A DNA stretch of 64,000 nucleotides, from positions 62,001-126,000 of the forward strand of contig NZ_CAMGYZ010000003.1 in NCBI RefSeq assembly GCF_946151055.1, given 5' to 3'. Positions 34,360 through 47,614 of this stretch are shown piece after piece. Source of the DNA: Bacillus sp. Marseille-Q3570 (lineage in GTDB: Bacteria; Bacillota; Bacilli; Bacillales; Fictibacillaceae). Below the pieces are notes generated by a model. That model saw only the letters and a list, made by a program, of their open reading frames with translations, did not search any database and had not been told where the DNA came from. The position numbers and the translations under genes are program-made. Numbering within the stretch: position 1 is the stretch's first letter; every line of letters begins with the position of its first letter.

Positions 34360-35148
34360 ATGACTGCACCAAATCTTAAGATTGAAAATCTACACGTTTC
34401 CATTGAAGGAAAAGAGATCATCAAAGGCTTGAGCCTTGAAATAAACGGTGGAGAAATCCATGCAGTAATGGGACCGAACGGGACAGGTAAATCAACATTA
34501 GCATCTGCTCTGATGGGGCACCCGAAGTATGAAATCACAGAAGGAACTGTCACATTAGACGGTGAAGATGTCCTAGAAATGGAAGTTGACGAACGAGCAA
34601 AAGCAGGTCTTTTCCTCGCGATGCAATATCCAAGTGAAATCAGCGGTGTAACGAACGCGGACTTCCTACGTTCTTCAATCAACGCTCGTCGTGAAGAAGG
34701 TAAAGAAATTTCATTGATGAAGTTCATCCGTAAAATGGACAGCAAAATGGAACTCCTTGATATGGATGAGTCTTTCTCACAGCGTTACTTGAACGAAGGT
34801 TTCTCTGGCGGTGAGAAAAAACGTAATGAAATTCTTCAATTATTGATGCTCGAACCGAAGATCGCCATTCTTGACGAAATCGACTCTGGTCTTGATATCG
34901 ATGCATTGAAAGTAGTTTCTAAGGGTGTCAATGATATGCGCAACCCTGAATTCGGCGGTTTGATCATTACGCACTATCAACGTCTATTGAACTACATTAC
35001 ACCAGATAAAGTTCACGTCATCATGCAAGGACGTATTGTGAAATCTGGTGGACCTGAGCTTGCTCAACGTCTTGAAGCAGAAGGTTATGACTGGATTAAA
35101 GATGAACTAGGAATTGAAGACGAAACTGTCGAAACAGAACAAGCGTAG
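34360..35148 (+). CDS. sufC: Fe-S cluster assembly ATPase SufC
   Basis: A 262-residue ABC-type ATPase: Walker A GPNGTGKSTLASALMG, signature FSGGEKKRNEI, Walker B KIAILDEIDSGLD, H-loop ITHYQRLL. It forms the SufBCD scaffold that builds Fe-S clusters. First gene of sufCDSUB, with GGAGGG before the ATG. Confidence 0.96.
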   Translation: MTAPNLKIENLHVSIEGKEIIKGLSLEINGGEIHAVMGPNGTGKSTLASALMGHPKYEITEGTVTLDGEDVLEMEVDERAKAGLFLAMQYPSEISGVTNADFLRSSINARREEGKEISLMKFIRKMDSKMELLDMDESFSQRYLNEGFSGGEKKRNEILQLLMLEPKIAILDEIDSGLDIDALKVVSKGVNDMRNPEFGGLIITHYQRLLNYITPDKVHVIMQGRIVKSGGPELAQRLEAEGYDWIKDELGIEDETVETEQA

Positions 35149-35167
35149 GCTTTGAAGGAGGATTTAT

Positions 35168-38134
<2,967 letters not shown>

Positions 38135-38243
38135 TTCTCTTGCTTGGTTGTCAGAAGCACTCATCCGATTTACAATAGAAGTATGGAATGAATGACACAG
38201 GTTTCGGTTTTTGTGTATGTATCCTTTAAGGAGGGATTGAACG

Positions 38244-39641
38244 ATGGCTAAGAAAATGCCAGAGATCGGTGAATATAAATACGGTTTTAGAGATAAGGAC
38301 GTCTCGATCTTCAGATCCAAGCGTGGATTGACGAAAGAAATCGTCGAAGAAATTTCGCGTATGAAAGACGAACCTAAATGGATGCTGGATTTCCGTTTAA
38401 AATCACTAGAACATTTCTATAGTATGCCAATGCCTCAATGGGGCGGTAATTTGAAAGAATTGAACTTCGATGACATTACGTATTACGTAAAACCGTCTGA
38501 GAAGTCTGAGCGTTCATGGGATGAAGTACCTGAAGAAATCAAACGTACGTTTGATAAACTCGGTATCCCTGAAGCAGAACAAAAATATCTAGCGGGTGTA
38601 TCTGCCCAATATGAATCTGAAGTTGTCTATCACAACATGCAGGAAGATCTCGAAGACATGGGGATCATCTTCAAGGACACAGATACAGCGCTTAAAGAAA
38701 ACGAAGACATCTTCAAAGAGCATTTTGGTAAAACAATACCACCTACAGACAACAAATTCGCAGCGTTGAACTCTGCGGTATGGTCTGGTGGCTCGTTCAT
38801 CTATGTACCAAAAGGAATCAAATGCGATACGCCATTACAAGCGTATTTCCGTATCAACTCTGAAAACATGGGGCAATTTGAGCGTACGTTGATCATTGCT
38901 GACGAAGATTCATCTGTACACTATGTTGAAGGTTGTACGGCACCTGTTTATACAACTAACTCACTACACAGTGCGGTTGTTGAAATCGTCGTCAAGAAAA
39001 ACGCGTATTGCCGTTATACGACGATCCAAAACTGGGCGAACAACGTATTCAACCTGGTAACGAAGCGTGCAGTAGCAGAAGAAAATGCAACGATGGAATG
39101 GATCGATGGTAACATTGGATCCAAGCTGACGATGAAATATCCAGCTGTCATCTTGAAAGGTGAGGGCGCTCGTGGAATGACATTATCGATCGCACTTGCT
39201 GGTAAAGGGCAGCACCAGGATGCAGGAGCGAAAATGATCCACATGGCTCCGAACACATCTTCAACGATCGTTTCCAAGTCCATTTCTAAAGGTGGAGGTA
39301 AGGTAACGTATCGTGGGATCGTACACTTCGGGCGTAAAGCATCTGGCGCACGTGCGAATGTCGAGTGTGACACGTTGATCATGGATAACGAATCGACTTC
39401 TGACACAATCCCATACAACGAGATCCTGAACGAAAACATTTCTCTCGAACACGAGGCGAAAGTTTCGAAGGTATCCGAAGAGCAGCTCTTCTATCTCATG
39501 AGCCGCGGAATTTCAGAAGAAGAAGCGACTGAGATGATCGTAATGGGCTTCATCGAGCCATTCACGAAAGAACTTCCAATGGAATATGCAGTCGAAATGA
39601 ACCGCCTGATCAAGTTCGAAATGGAAGGTTCAATCGGATAA
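38244..39641 (+). CDS. sufB: Fe-S cluster assembly scaffold SufB
   Basis: A 465-residue scaffold protein. Strong matches are [39 protein letters not shown], and the C-terminal [20 protein letters not shown]. It ends the suf operon, about 110 bp after sufU, and is followed by a strong terminator. Confidence 0.96.
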   Translation: MAKKMPEIGEYKYGFRDKDVSIFRSKRGLTKEIVEEISRMKDEPKWMLDFRLKSLEHFYSMPMPQWGGNLKELNFDDITYYVKPSEKSERSWDEVPEEIKRTFDKLGIPEAEQKYLAGVSAQYESEVVYHNMQEDLEDMGIIFKDTDTALKENEDIFKEHFGKTIPPTDNKFAALNSAVWSGGSFIYVPKGIKCDTPLQAYFRINSENMGQFERTLIIADEDSSVHYVEGCTAPVYTTNSLHSAVVEIVVKKNAYCRYTTIQNWANNVFNLVTKRAVAEENATMEWIDGNIGSKLTMKYPAVILKGEGARGMTLSIALAGKGQHQDAGAKMIHMAPNTSSTIVSKSISKGGGKVTYRGIVHFGRKASGARANVECDTLIMDNESTSDTIPYNEILNENISLEHEAKVSKVSEEQLFYLMSRGISEEEATEMIVMGFIEPFTKELPMEYAVEMNRLIKFEMEGSIG

Positions 39642-39646
39642 CACCC

Positions 39647-39692
39647 AATAACCCTTGGTATAACAGCGATTATACCGAGGGTTATTTTTTTG
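39647..39692 (+). terminator. Rho-independent terminator
   Basis: A 14-bp stem AACCCTTGGTATAA / TTATACCGAGGGTT (one mismatch) with a 6-nt loop, then ATTTTTTTG. It ends the suf operon. Confidence 0.92.
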
Positions 39693-39894
39693 TTTTTTGT
39701 CTCGTGCCGATTTTGTGCCAAGTCAGATTGATCTATAATGTAGACGTGTTCACCATTTTCATGAGGTCCAAAAGCCATAATGTTCTTTTAAAGTATGCCA
39801 AAGATGTTATTTGAAAAAATGGGTGTAAAATACGGATATTGAATTCCTCAGTATTCCATTATGGGGCAGTTTGGTCAAAGAAGGAATGCAGATG

Positions 39895-40079
39895 GAGCTT
39901 AACGGACATGAGAGACGTTATCTGTGACAAAAACGCCAATTTTTTCGGGGTGCTAACGGACACCAGAGACGTTATTCGTAAAAAAGTCTTTTTTTTGATG
40001 ATTTTGGAACAAATAAGGTCTACTATGTCCGTTAGATTTTGTAAGTACATGTATTTCATAAAAATAAGGTCTCCTGTGT
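39895..40079. repeat. TAACGG/CCGTTA hairpin repeats, cluster 1
   Basis: Units TAACGGACAYSAGAGMCGTTAT begin at 39900 and 39954 (54 bp apart). The reverse-oriented form ATAAGGTCTACTATGTCCGTTAG is near 40013-40035, and a second, ATAAGGTCTCCTGTGT, is interrupted at 40079 by the IS element. Each unit can fold (TAACGG ... CCGTTA). Related copies lie at 3206-3256, 41610-41630 and 53252-53440. Nothing else is seen between sufB and the IS. Confidence 0.7.
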
Positions 40080-41609
40080 CACTAGCCTTGCAAATATGTC
40101 CACAGAGTAAAATGACCATAATTTTCCTGGACGGACATAAAAAAATCTCCTATTGTAGAAGTTGAACCCACGTTATCCGTGACTTCTACAAAAAGGAGAT
40201 CTTTATGGATAACATTAGTGTATCAAATCAATCCGTCTTTCGTAAATGTTTAGCTTTATTACCGTTCGAATCTTTTACCTCTGCCTATCTGGATTGGGGA
40301 GTGAAAAAATTGACGACCCCCAATCTGATGCGGATCTGTGTAGCTACGCAGCTCGGAAATTGGTCATCTTATACCGAAATCGAGGAACAAATCCGGGCAA
40401 GGGAAGACTCTGTTGAGCTATTTGGGGTTTCCAGTATCAGTGGCTCTCAAATTTCACGTCGTCTGAATGCCTTACCTTCTACATTTGCCCAGAAACTCTT
40501 TTTGATGGCAGTCGAGATGCTTCAAGAGGTTTCCGATCAAAAACATGGCTACAAAATGTTTGGAAAGCTTCATATTGTGGATTCCTCCAGTCTTCACCTT
40601 GGGGCAATCCTCGGGCAATGGGCTTACGTGACACACAACCGGAGCCAAGTGAAACTCCATACCCGTTTGTCCGTTGCATCACCGGATGAAGGCTATCCAG
40701 ACCGAGTCATTCCCTCGACTGGAAATGTGGATGATCGGGAAGCCGTGATGGAACTGGTGACTGATCCTGATGCGACCTATTTGTTGGACCGGGCTATGTG
40801 GATTACACCAAAATGGATAAGTGGATCGAGGAGAAGCTTCGCTTCGCCATTCGGATTAATGACAAACATAAGACCACCATCCTTGAAACCTATGAGGTGC
40901 TTAGCGAGAAGGTACTCACTGACGCTAAAGTCGTGATGGGTAGTGTCCATAATCGAATGAAGAACGCTCTCCGTCTGGTTGAGTTCAAAGATGAAAAAGG
41001 CCGATTTTATCGCGTGGTGACAAATCGTTGGGACTTGAGTGCTGAAGAGATTACAGAATTGTACAAATGCCGTTGGCTTATCGAGCTATTTTTCAAATGG
41101 CTAAAACAACATGTACGACTGGTCAAGCTTCAAAGCACGAAGCCACAAGGCATTTGGAACCAAATCTTTTTCGTCATGACAGCCTATTGTCTCGCTTTAT
41201 ATGTGCGGATCATGGAAAAAACGAAAAAATCGGCATGGCGCGTCTTAGAGCTTCTTCGAATTTATGCGGGCCGGTCATGGGACGCCTTTTGGTCTGTCTT
41301 ACATCGGAAACCGCAACATTCATCGAAGGGCCGACAGAAAACGAATTCACCCCGCAGTCCGGTAAAACAGGATTCCGCTGGCGTAGCACTTGTAAAACCA
41401 ATTGGAGAAAAACGTTCGAAAACAGCTAAATACTTCAAATGAGCTTACAATATATGGATGACGAGGGTTAACTTATAGACCCCCCTCGCGTTTTTGGTTT
41501 TAAGCAAGAAAAACGGATGTAATATTTAAACATATTAGTGTATTTATGTTTTTTAAGTGTTTAAACATTTGCCTGTTGATATGATGTTAGCTTTTTTGCA
41601 AGGCTAGTG
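40080..41609 (+). mobile_element. IS4-family insertion sequence, 1530 bp, complete ends
   Basis: The terminal inverted repeats are 15 bp and perfect (left CACTAGCCTTGCAAA, right TTTGCAAGGCTAGTG). They are flanked by a 9-bp direct repeat CTCCTGTGT at 40071-40079 and 41610-41618, the target duplication. Removing the IS and one duplicate restores the palindromic repeat segment AAGGTCTCCTGTGTCCGTTA. A hairpin (GTAGAAGTTGA ... CTTCTAC) precedes the transposase start. The transposase gene is frameshifted. Confidence 0.93.
40205..41442 (+). pseudogene. IS4-family DDE transposase, single frameshift
   Basis: Two overlapping frames, 40205-40936 and 40798-41442, together make one transposase of about 410 residues. 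The first carries the N-terminus and first catalytic Asp (HIVDSSSLHL). The join near 40792 falls within LLDR-GYVDYTK, where the second Asp region is expected. The second frame has the IS4 YREK signature Y-x2-R-x3-E-x6-K (YKCRWLIELFFKWLK). One missing G in GGG at 40791-40793 explains the shift. I see no strong slippery heptamer, so loss of function is more likely than programmed frameshifting. Confidence 0.88.
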
Positions 41610-42293
41610 CTCCTGTGTCCGTTAGGTTTTATAAATAAGTCATTCTTCCTCAATCGGGGGCGATTGCCGTATAAGGTGATCGCCATTTTTGATAATAGTG
41701 AGTACTTTCTATTGTGTGGACATATAACTCTTATAATAATATCAATTTGAATTTACGATTCTTGCTTTTGAAACAAAAAATCAACCTCCGTATATAATTC
41801 TGGGTACCAAAAATACGCAAGCGGCTGCCTATCCATAAGGGTCATTTGATGTCCGACGAAGAGGCTAGAGGGCTGAAGTTATATAATGACTGGGTGCTGG
41901 TGCTTTTAGCCGGCTATATTGTCTATTTTAAATCCGACTTTTTCATGTGTGGGTTATTCCAGAAAAGGGCACAATTCCGTAGCAAGAGTTGGGTCCTTCT
42001 TTATGAAAAGGTCAGATTATTGAACAAGGAAATTTTTAGAAAATACGAAGGCATTTTACTTGTAAAAGAAGATATTCGCTTTTGTCATCAATAGAAAAAA
42101 TGAAGTTTTGATTTCCTTAGGCCTTTTTTCCAACTGAATCATTTGACGTAATCGGCAAGTAAAATGTCGCTTTTTACTAGTGACGGAGTAACATTGGAAA
42201 GATAATATATTAACTGAGCAGCAAACAAAACCATGTATAATTACACAACCAAAACTAGTGAATATATAGGTAAATGAAGGAGGTTCTATTTGT
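41610..42293. other. Gap between the IS and the AraC gene
   Basis: About 680 bases. It holds the second target duplicate and the rest of a palindromic repeat (41610-41632), a hairpin GGCGAT ... ATCGCC followed by ATTTTTG (41659-41691), and an 82-codon open frame at 41846-42094 without a convincing start signal or family. GAAGGAGG sits at the end before the AraC start. No gene is called. Confidence 0.5.
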
Positions 42294-43304
42294 ATGACGC
42301 CAAATCGTGTTAAAGTCCCAGCAGGATTTTGGATAGGATTACAAAGATTGGGGATAGCGGCCAATGATGTGGTTCGAAAAGCACGATTACCGCTTTCTAT
42401 TATTACTGAACCGTATGTTACTATCACCCAATATTTTGCGATTTGGCAGGCTTATTCTGATCTTGTTGACGACACTGCCAAAGGAATCATCAAGCTTGCG
42501 ACCGGCATTGAAACAGCACTTTATCCACCGACTGTCTTAGCGACTTACCACGCTCGTGACTACCGTGACGCTCTAAAGAGAATGGCTCGGTACAAACAAC
42601 TGTGTCCTCCCGAAAGCTTAAATATCACTGAGAAAGGGGATAACTGCACAATTGAACTGGAATGGATGAACTCTGAGGAACCTGGTCCATCGATGCTGAT
42701 TGGTATTACACTTGCGTTTCTTCTGGAGTTAGGGCGACGGGGGACAGGAAATCATTTGACAGCTAAGTTTGTCGAATTATCGCATTCAATGGGCGATGTA
42801 CAGGAACTTGAAGCTTACTTTGGTTGCCGTATCCGAGTCGGGGCAAATTGTAACCGGTTAACGTTACATAGAGAAGATTTGGACCACCCTTTTGCCTCGT
42901 ACAACGCAGAACTGCTGGAAATTCTGACTCCAGTACTGGACCAATCGCTGGATGAGCTACAACGCAACCGATCAATCACTGAGATGGTTAAGTGGATCAT
43001 GAAACGTAGTTTATCAGGAGGACGCCCTGACATTCAGAACATCGCGAGCGAGTTGGGAATAAGTAGTCGTACCTTGCAGCGAAGGCTTACTGATGAAGGT
43101 ACGAGCTTTAATCATCTGTTGACAGAAGTTCGACATGAACAGGCAATAAAGTACCTGGCGAACCCTTCACTCGATATTAAAGAAGTTGCTTTTCTGGTTG
43201 GATATGAAGACCAAAACTCGTTTTACCGTGCCTTTCACCTCTGGGAAGGAGTTACTCCTTTAAATAGGCGTTCTCAAAATGCAGGTATAAACACGATCAA
43301 TTGA
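42294..43304 (+). CDS. AraC-family regulator with Arabinose_bd-type sensor domain
   Basis: A 336-residue regulator. The ~200-residue N-terminal domain (ITQYFAIWQAYSDLVDD, ARYKQLCPPESLNI) resembles the Arabinose_bd/OruR-type sensor. Two C-terminal HTH motifs follow: IASELGISSRTLQRRLTDEG and IKEVAFLVGYEDQNSFYRAFHLWEG. This class is more common in proteobacteria than in Bacillaceae, suggesting transfer. GAAGGAGG precedes the ATG. The SDR gene follows in 35 bp and is the likely target or operon partner. Confidence 0.85.
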   Translation: MTPNRVKVPAGFWIGLQRLGIAANDVVRKARLPLSIITEPYVTITQYFAIWQAYSDLVDDTAKGIIKLATGIETALYPPTVLATYHARDYRDALKRMARYKQLCPPESLNITEKGDNCTIELEWMNSEEPGPSMLIGITLAFLLELGRRGTGNHLTAKFVELSHSMGDVQELEAYFGCRIRVGANCNRLTLHREDLDHPFASYNAELLEILTPVLDQSLDELQRNRSITEMVKWIMKRSLSGGRPDIQNIASELGISSRTLQRRLTDEGTSFNHLLTEVRHEQAIKYLANPSLDIKEVAFLVGYEDQNSFYRAFHLWEGVTPLNRRSQNAGINTIN

Positions 43305-43339
43305 TATTTTCTTAAAACAATATAAAGGAGTTATAAATC

Positions 43340-44134
43340 ATGGAGATGGGATTAAAAAATAAAACCGCTTTAGTTACAGGGTCCACGAAAGGTATAGGCA
43401 AAGCAATTGCCATTGAACTTGCAAAAGAAGGTGTTCATGTACTCATTAACGGACGAAATTCAGAAGAGGTAGAACGGGTTGTAAATGAAATTAAATCAGA
43501 ATTCCCGGCAACCTCTCCTCAAAATGCGGCAGCCGATATTGTGGATTCTCAACAAAGAGAGTCTTTATTTGTGAGATACCCTGATATAGATATTTTAGTT
43601 AATAATATGGGGGTATATGAAATGATGCCATATGAGGACGTTGATGATGAAATATGGGAAAAATATTTTCGTACGAATGTACTTGCCGCAAATGGATTAT
43701 CTAAATTGTATTTACCAAAAATGTTGAACAATGATGATGGCCGCATTATCTTTATTGCCAGTGAAGAAGCCATTATGCCTTCAGGACAAATGCCTCAGTA
43801 TTGTATGACAAAATCAATGCTATTGTCATTATCAAAAAGCCTGTCCAAATTAACAAAAGGAAAAGAAGTTACTATTAATACGATCATGCCAGGTCCCACC
43901 CTTTCTGAGAATGTGTATCAAATCATTGAGGGGATGTATCCTGATGACAATCTGGATTTTATAGAAAAAGAGAAACAATTCATGACTACAAATCTACCTC
44001 ACTCTGAGATACAACGGTTTATCAGACCTGCTGAAATCGGCAGACTCGCTACATTTTTATGTAGTCCTTACGCATCCGCATTTAAAGGTTCTCCAGTACG
44101 GATGGATGGTGGAATGGTTCCTACTATTTTTTGA
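43340..44134 (+). CDS. Short-chain dehydrogenase/reductase
   Basis: A 264-residue classical SDR. The nucleotide-binding loop is TGSTKGIGKAIA, with NNMG at the following motif, catalytic Ser in IFIASEEAI, and Y-x3-K in QYCMTKSMLLSLSK. It oxidises or reduces an unidentified alcohol/ketone with NAD(P). AAAGGAG sits nine bases before the ATG. Probably co-transcribed with the AraC regulator; no recognisable terminator separates them. Confidence 0.88.
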   Translation: MEMGLKNKTALVTGSTKGIGKAIAIELAKEGVHVLINGRNSEEVERVVNEIKSEFPATSPQNAAADIVDSQQRESLFVRYPDIDILVNNMGVYEMMPYEDVDDEIWEKYFRTNVLAANGLSKLYLPKMLNNDDGRIIFIASEEAIMPSGQMPQYCMTKSMLLSLSKSLSKLTKGKEVTINTIMPGPTLSENVYQIIEGMYPDDNLDFIEKEKQFMTTNLPHSEIQRFIRPAEIGRLATFLCSPYASAFKGSPVRMDGGMVPTIF

Positions 44135-44284
44135 TTTTTTTCTACCGAGATTATTAGAAGTGTCTTTCTTAAAATGTGAAATAGTCGCCATCTTGATTAC
44201 AATAACGGGTTTGATTGAAGCGAAGTAGCTGGGTTCGCAACCAAAAAGTAGAACTAGTGTAGACTGGGCTGACCTTATAATACG

Positions 44285-44322
44285 AAAGGGCGCTTTTCTG
44301 TACCAGGAAAAGTGCCTTTCTT
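44285..44322 (+). terminator. Terminator-like hairpin
   Basis: Stem AAAGGGCGCTTTTC / GAAAAGTGCCTTT with a short loop, then CTTAATG. It is about 150 bp after the SDR gene. The remaining ~250 bases to the TetR gene show nothing definite. Confidence 0.65.
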
Positions 44323-44569
44323 AATGTAAAGGGCCATTATCTTGAATAACCTACCAAGATTGTGAACGGGTAAAGTAAAGCATTGGTTGTAGTTATCAAT
44401 CAACAATTGAAACATAAGTTTTCCTTGCACAAAGAAAAAACCTCTCTAAATTCCTGTTATTTAGGAATTACATGATAGGTTTGTTTTATATGTTGCTCTT
44501 CGAAAAATATTTCCGAGTATCTTCACGTATTTGTTTAGGTAAGACACGATCAATTTCTTAAAAATACTA

Positions 44570-45175
44570 TCATTCGATTTTGAAGCCGGCAGTTTGTATA
44601 GGTCCTTGGGTGATGAGTTTGGAGAGCTGGTTGGCCATCTCTTCAGGTGTAGGCTTCTCATCTTGGTTTAACCACCATTGGATGACACCTACGAAGGCAG
44701 CGCTGATGAAATGGAGAAGGAGATCTTTCGGGATTTGGAATTGGGTCGGATCCTGCACGACTTCTTTTATATGCCTGTCGAACTTATCACGAATCACTTC
44801 TTCTAAATTGTTCCTGAAACCATTGATTCCATTTTTACCGAACATGACTAGATAGAACATCTGATGTTTTTGTATACATTGGTAAACATTGGTGACACTG
44901 CCTTTTAACCTCTCAATGTCCAGTTCTTGACCTGCCTGGTCGAAAGGCGGATTGATGACGCTGATCAATTCCTGGATGACATCAGAACTCATTTTTTCCA
45001 GAAGGTCATACTTGTCATCATAGTGAAGATAGAAAGTTGCGCGGTTGATTAACGCTTCATCTGCGATGTCTTGAATGGTCATTGCGTCAAAGCCCTTTTT
45101 TTGGATAAACTTCAAGAATGCTTCGTTAATGAGTTTCCTCGTCCTTTTTACTCGTAGGTCTGTTTTCTTAGCCAT
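44570..45175 (-). CDS. TetR-family transcriptional regulator
   Basis: A 201-residue regulator. The N-terminal HTH is FDAMTIQDIADEALINRATFYLHYDDKYDLLEKM (typical TetR recognition helix and YYHF-like loop), and the helical C-terminal ligand domain includes LLHFISAAFVGVIQWWL. It is divergent from a membrane ABC-2-type gene across ~165 bp and probably represses it. GAGGGATG-like sequence precedes the start. Confidence 0.88.
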   Translation of the reverse strand: MAKKTDLRVKRTRKLINEAFLKFIQKKGFDAMTIQDIADEALINRATFYLHYDDKYDLLEKMSSDVIQELISVINPPFDQAGQELDIERLKGSVTNVYQCIQKHQMFYLVMFGKNGINGFRNNLEEVIRDKFDRHIKEVVQDPTQFQIPKDLLLHFISAAFVGVIQWWLNQDEKPTPEEMANQLSKLITQGPIQTAGFKIE

Positions 45176-45342
45176 TTTTTCATCCCTCTTTTATCAAATA
45201 TACAACAAATTTAAATCAGGTGTCGTTTATCAGACATATCGTTAAACATTGGTTATTGTATGTTTCTTGTATTCTTCTATAATGGCATTGTAAACAACAT
45301 GGTGTTAATTAATCAAAAACTTGTCTATTAAGGGTGGATTGG

Positions 45343-46521
45343 ATGAATTTCTTTAAGCAGAAGCTATTCTGGGGCGGGGTTGCTGGAATCCTGATTGCTG
45401 CCACCATTTTAACATTTTCATTCATGGGTTCCACCGTCAATCCAACACCAAAAGACATGCCGTTAGCACTTGTCGTGGAAGATGAAGGTGTGACACTCCC
45501 AACAGGAGAGCAGTTGAACTTCGGTAAAATGTTAGAAGAGCAAATCAAGCAGAATGACAATGAGAGTGTGAAATGGACCATTCTGGAAAGTCGCGAAAAG
45601 GCAATCAATGAGATGAATGACAAGAACTTTTATGCGTCTATCATCATTCCGAACGATCTATCTCAAAAGATTCCTACTCTATTAAGTCCAAGTCCACAAA
45701 ATCCTGAAGTCGAGATTCTGATCAATGAGGGGCTGAACAAGCCAGCTGCCACAATCGGAGAGCAAGTGGCTAATGGAATCATCGCAAAGTTGAACCAACG
45801 AGTCCAAACCAATTTATATACGCAAGTGTCGGAGCGTCAGATGTCGTTAAGTGTAGAGCAAGCCCAACAGCTCGCCCAACCCATCTCTGTAAAAACGGAG
45901 AAGCTGAACCCTGTCCCGAGTTATACCGCAAACGGTAACGCGCCAGCCGTATTCACCCAGATTATATGGCTGACGACGTTCATCAGTTCCATGATCCTTT
46001 TTACAGTGGTTAAAAAGATCGGCTTACGATGGACGTCTCTTGTCAATCAACTGCTTGGCGGATTCATTTTCGTGAGCGGAATTACGGGTCTCGTATTCTG
46101 GTTGGCGAACAACGTGCTGGAGGTTGCGATCCCTGACAAAGGCGGCATGTTGATCCTAATGCTTTTCGTCGGTCTCATGTTCTATTTCATTCAGGGAGCG
46201 TTCTTGAACTGGTTTGGATATGCAGCAGCGCCGATTTTCATACTCTTGTTCTTCTTCTCGATGCCGGTCTTGACCCTGCCACCTGAAATGTTGCCAGACA
46301 TCACAAAGAGCTGGCTGTATGATTGGATTCCATTCCGTTTCAGCGTAGAGGCGTTCAAGGATATCCTGTTTTTCGATAAAAACCCTTTGAATGACGGCAT
46401 TGGCATATTAGGCTATACAGGTCTCATCTCCCTGCTCGTAATGAGCTTGTCTGTTTTGAAACCTACTGCTAAAAAGTTAGAACAACCGAAAGTAAAAGAA
46501 CCTGCTAGAAGGGTCAATTAA
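45343..46521 (+). CDS. ABC-2/YhgE-Pip-type membrane protein
   Basis: About 392 residues. One N-terminal membrane helix (LFWGGVAGILIAATILTFS) is followed by a ~170-residue extracytoplasmic domain, then five or six C-terminal helices. This topology is shared by ABC-2 permeases and YhgE/Pip-type phage-infection-like proteins. No ATPase gene is nearby, so it may act alone or with a distant ATPase. AGGGTGG places the start at ATG 45343 rather than the upstream GTG. It is probably regulated by the divergent TetR. Confidence 0.78.
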   Translation: MNFFKQKLFWGGVAGILIAATILTFSFMGSTVNPTPKDMPLALVVEDEGVTLPTGEQLNFGKMLEEQIKQNDNESVKWTILESREKAINEMNDKNFYASIIIPNDLSQKIPTLLSPSPQNPEVEILINEGLNKPAATIGEQVANGIIAKLNQRVQTNLYTQVSERQMSLSVEQAQQLAQPISVKTEKLNPVPSYTANGNAPAVFTQIIWLTTFISSMILFTVVKKIGLRWTSLVNQLLGGFIFVSGITGLVFWLANNVLEVAIPDKGGMLILMLFVGLMFYFIQGAFLNWFGYAAAPIFILLFFFSMPVLTLPPEMLPDITKSWLYDWIPFRFSVEAFKDILFFDKNPLNDGIGILGYTGLISLLVMSLSVLKPTAKKLEQPKVKEPARRVN

Positions 46522-46545
46522 AGAAATATCAAGGAGGATTTCTAC

Positions 46546-47418
46546 ATGACAAATTCAGACAAAACCATTTTAGTGTTAGGTGCCACGGGAAAACAGGGAG
46601 GCGCAGTTGCCAGGAAGTTGTTAGCTGATGGATGGTCCGTGCGCGCGGTTTCGCGGCGCCCGGAACAACCGGCTGCACAAGAACTGCAAAAAAAGGGCGC
46701 TACAGTCGTGCAAGCGAACATGGATAATCAGCAATCTCTCTTGGAAGCTATGCGGGGAGTTTACGGTGTTTATAGTGTTCAACCTTTGTATTCAAAGGAT
46801 CCCGAAAAAGAGATCCAACATGGGAAAACAGTAGCGGATGTTGCCAAACAGGTCGGTGTCTCACATTTTGTATATGGCTCGGCCGGCGGCGCTGAAAGAG
46901 ATAGTGGGGTTCCCCATTTTGAAACAAAGTGGCAAGTTGAGAAATATGTACGTGCTATTGGTTTACCTTTTACGATTCTCCGTCCAACTGGTTTCATGGA
47001 AAACTTTATAGGATTTAGTCAAGCTCATGAACAAAAATTGATGGTACAGGGATTTATGGATGTGAATACGAAATTACAAATCATCGCAGTGCAAGATATT
47101 GGGGCGTTTGCTGCAATTGCCTTTAACAACCCGGAAAAATACAAGGGAATGGCCATTGAAATTGCCGGGGACGAAGTGACGCTTTCAGAAGTGGCAAAAG
47201 TGTTTAGTCAAGTATTTGATACGCCATGTGAAGTTTTGGAGTCTGCCAGGGATCAATTTCAGAAAAATAAAATGTTTGAATGGTTAGAAACTGATGGGTA
47301 TCAAGCTGACATTCCTTCACTACGTAAAATTCATCCCGATTTGCTTGATTTATCAACCTGGGTAAAGAATTCAGGATGGAATCCATTTGTTGAAGATGAA
47401 AAAGGTTCTAATGTATGA
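46546..47418 (+). CDS. NmrA-family NAD(P)-binding protein
   Basis: A 290-residue atypical SDR. The Rossmann loop is LVLGATGKQGGAVARKLL, followed by RAVSRRPEQP and YGSAGGAERDSGVPHFETKW, then ILRPTGFMENF. NmrA-like proteins sense or use NAD(P) and some act as quinone or nitroalkane-type reductases. The active-site Tyr pattern is degenerate, as usual. AAGGAGG precedes the ATG, 24 bp after the membrane protein, so the two form an operon. Confidence 0.85.
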   Translation: MTNSDKTILVLGATGKQGGAVARKLLADGWSVRAVSRRPEQPAAQELQKKGATVVQANMDNQQSLLEAMRGVYGVYSVQPLYSKDPEKEIQHGKTVADVAKQVGVSHFVYGSAGGAERDSGVPHFETKWQVEKYVRAIGLPFTILRPTGFMENFIGFSQAHEQKLMVQGFMDVNTKLQIIAVQDIGAFAAIAFNNPEKYKGMAIEIAGDEVTLSEVAKVFSQVFDTPCEVLESARDQFQKNKMFEWLETDGYQADIPSLRKIHPDLLDLSTWVKNSGWNPFVEDEKGSNV

Positions 47419-47583
47419 TTTTATTAAGCAACAGAAGGTCAGACCAAGTTTAAAAAGAGAGGGTTCATTATTCAATAATGAACGAGTAGATAATTCAAGA
47501 AGCATTACGCCTCTTTTTCACTTGATATCTAATTATTGGGGAGTAATTTTGTGCTGACTTAGATTTACTTTTATCTTTAATTG

Positions 47584-47614
47584 CTCCCCTATACTCCTAT
47601 TGGGGAGTTTTTTG
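47584..47614 (+). terminator. Rho-independent terminator
   Basis: Stem CTCCCC / GGGGAG with AT-rich inner pairing (TATA..TATT), then TTTTTTG. It is about 165 bp after the NmrA gene. The remaining gap to 47858 shows only AT-rich sequence and a ribosome binding site at its end. Confidence 0.7.

Noticed and set aside
41846-42094. 82-codon open frame with a hydrophobic segment
   Set aside because: No convincing ribosome binding site, no recognised motif and AT-rich flanks in an intergenic region next to the IS.
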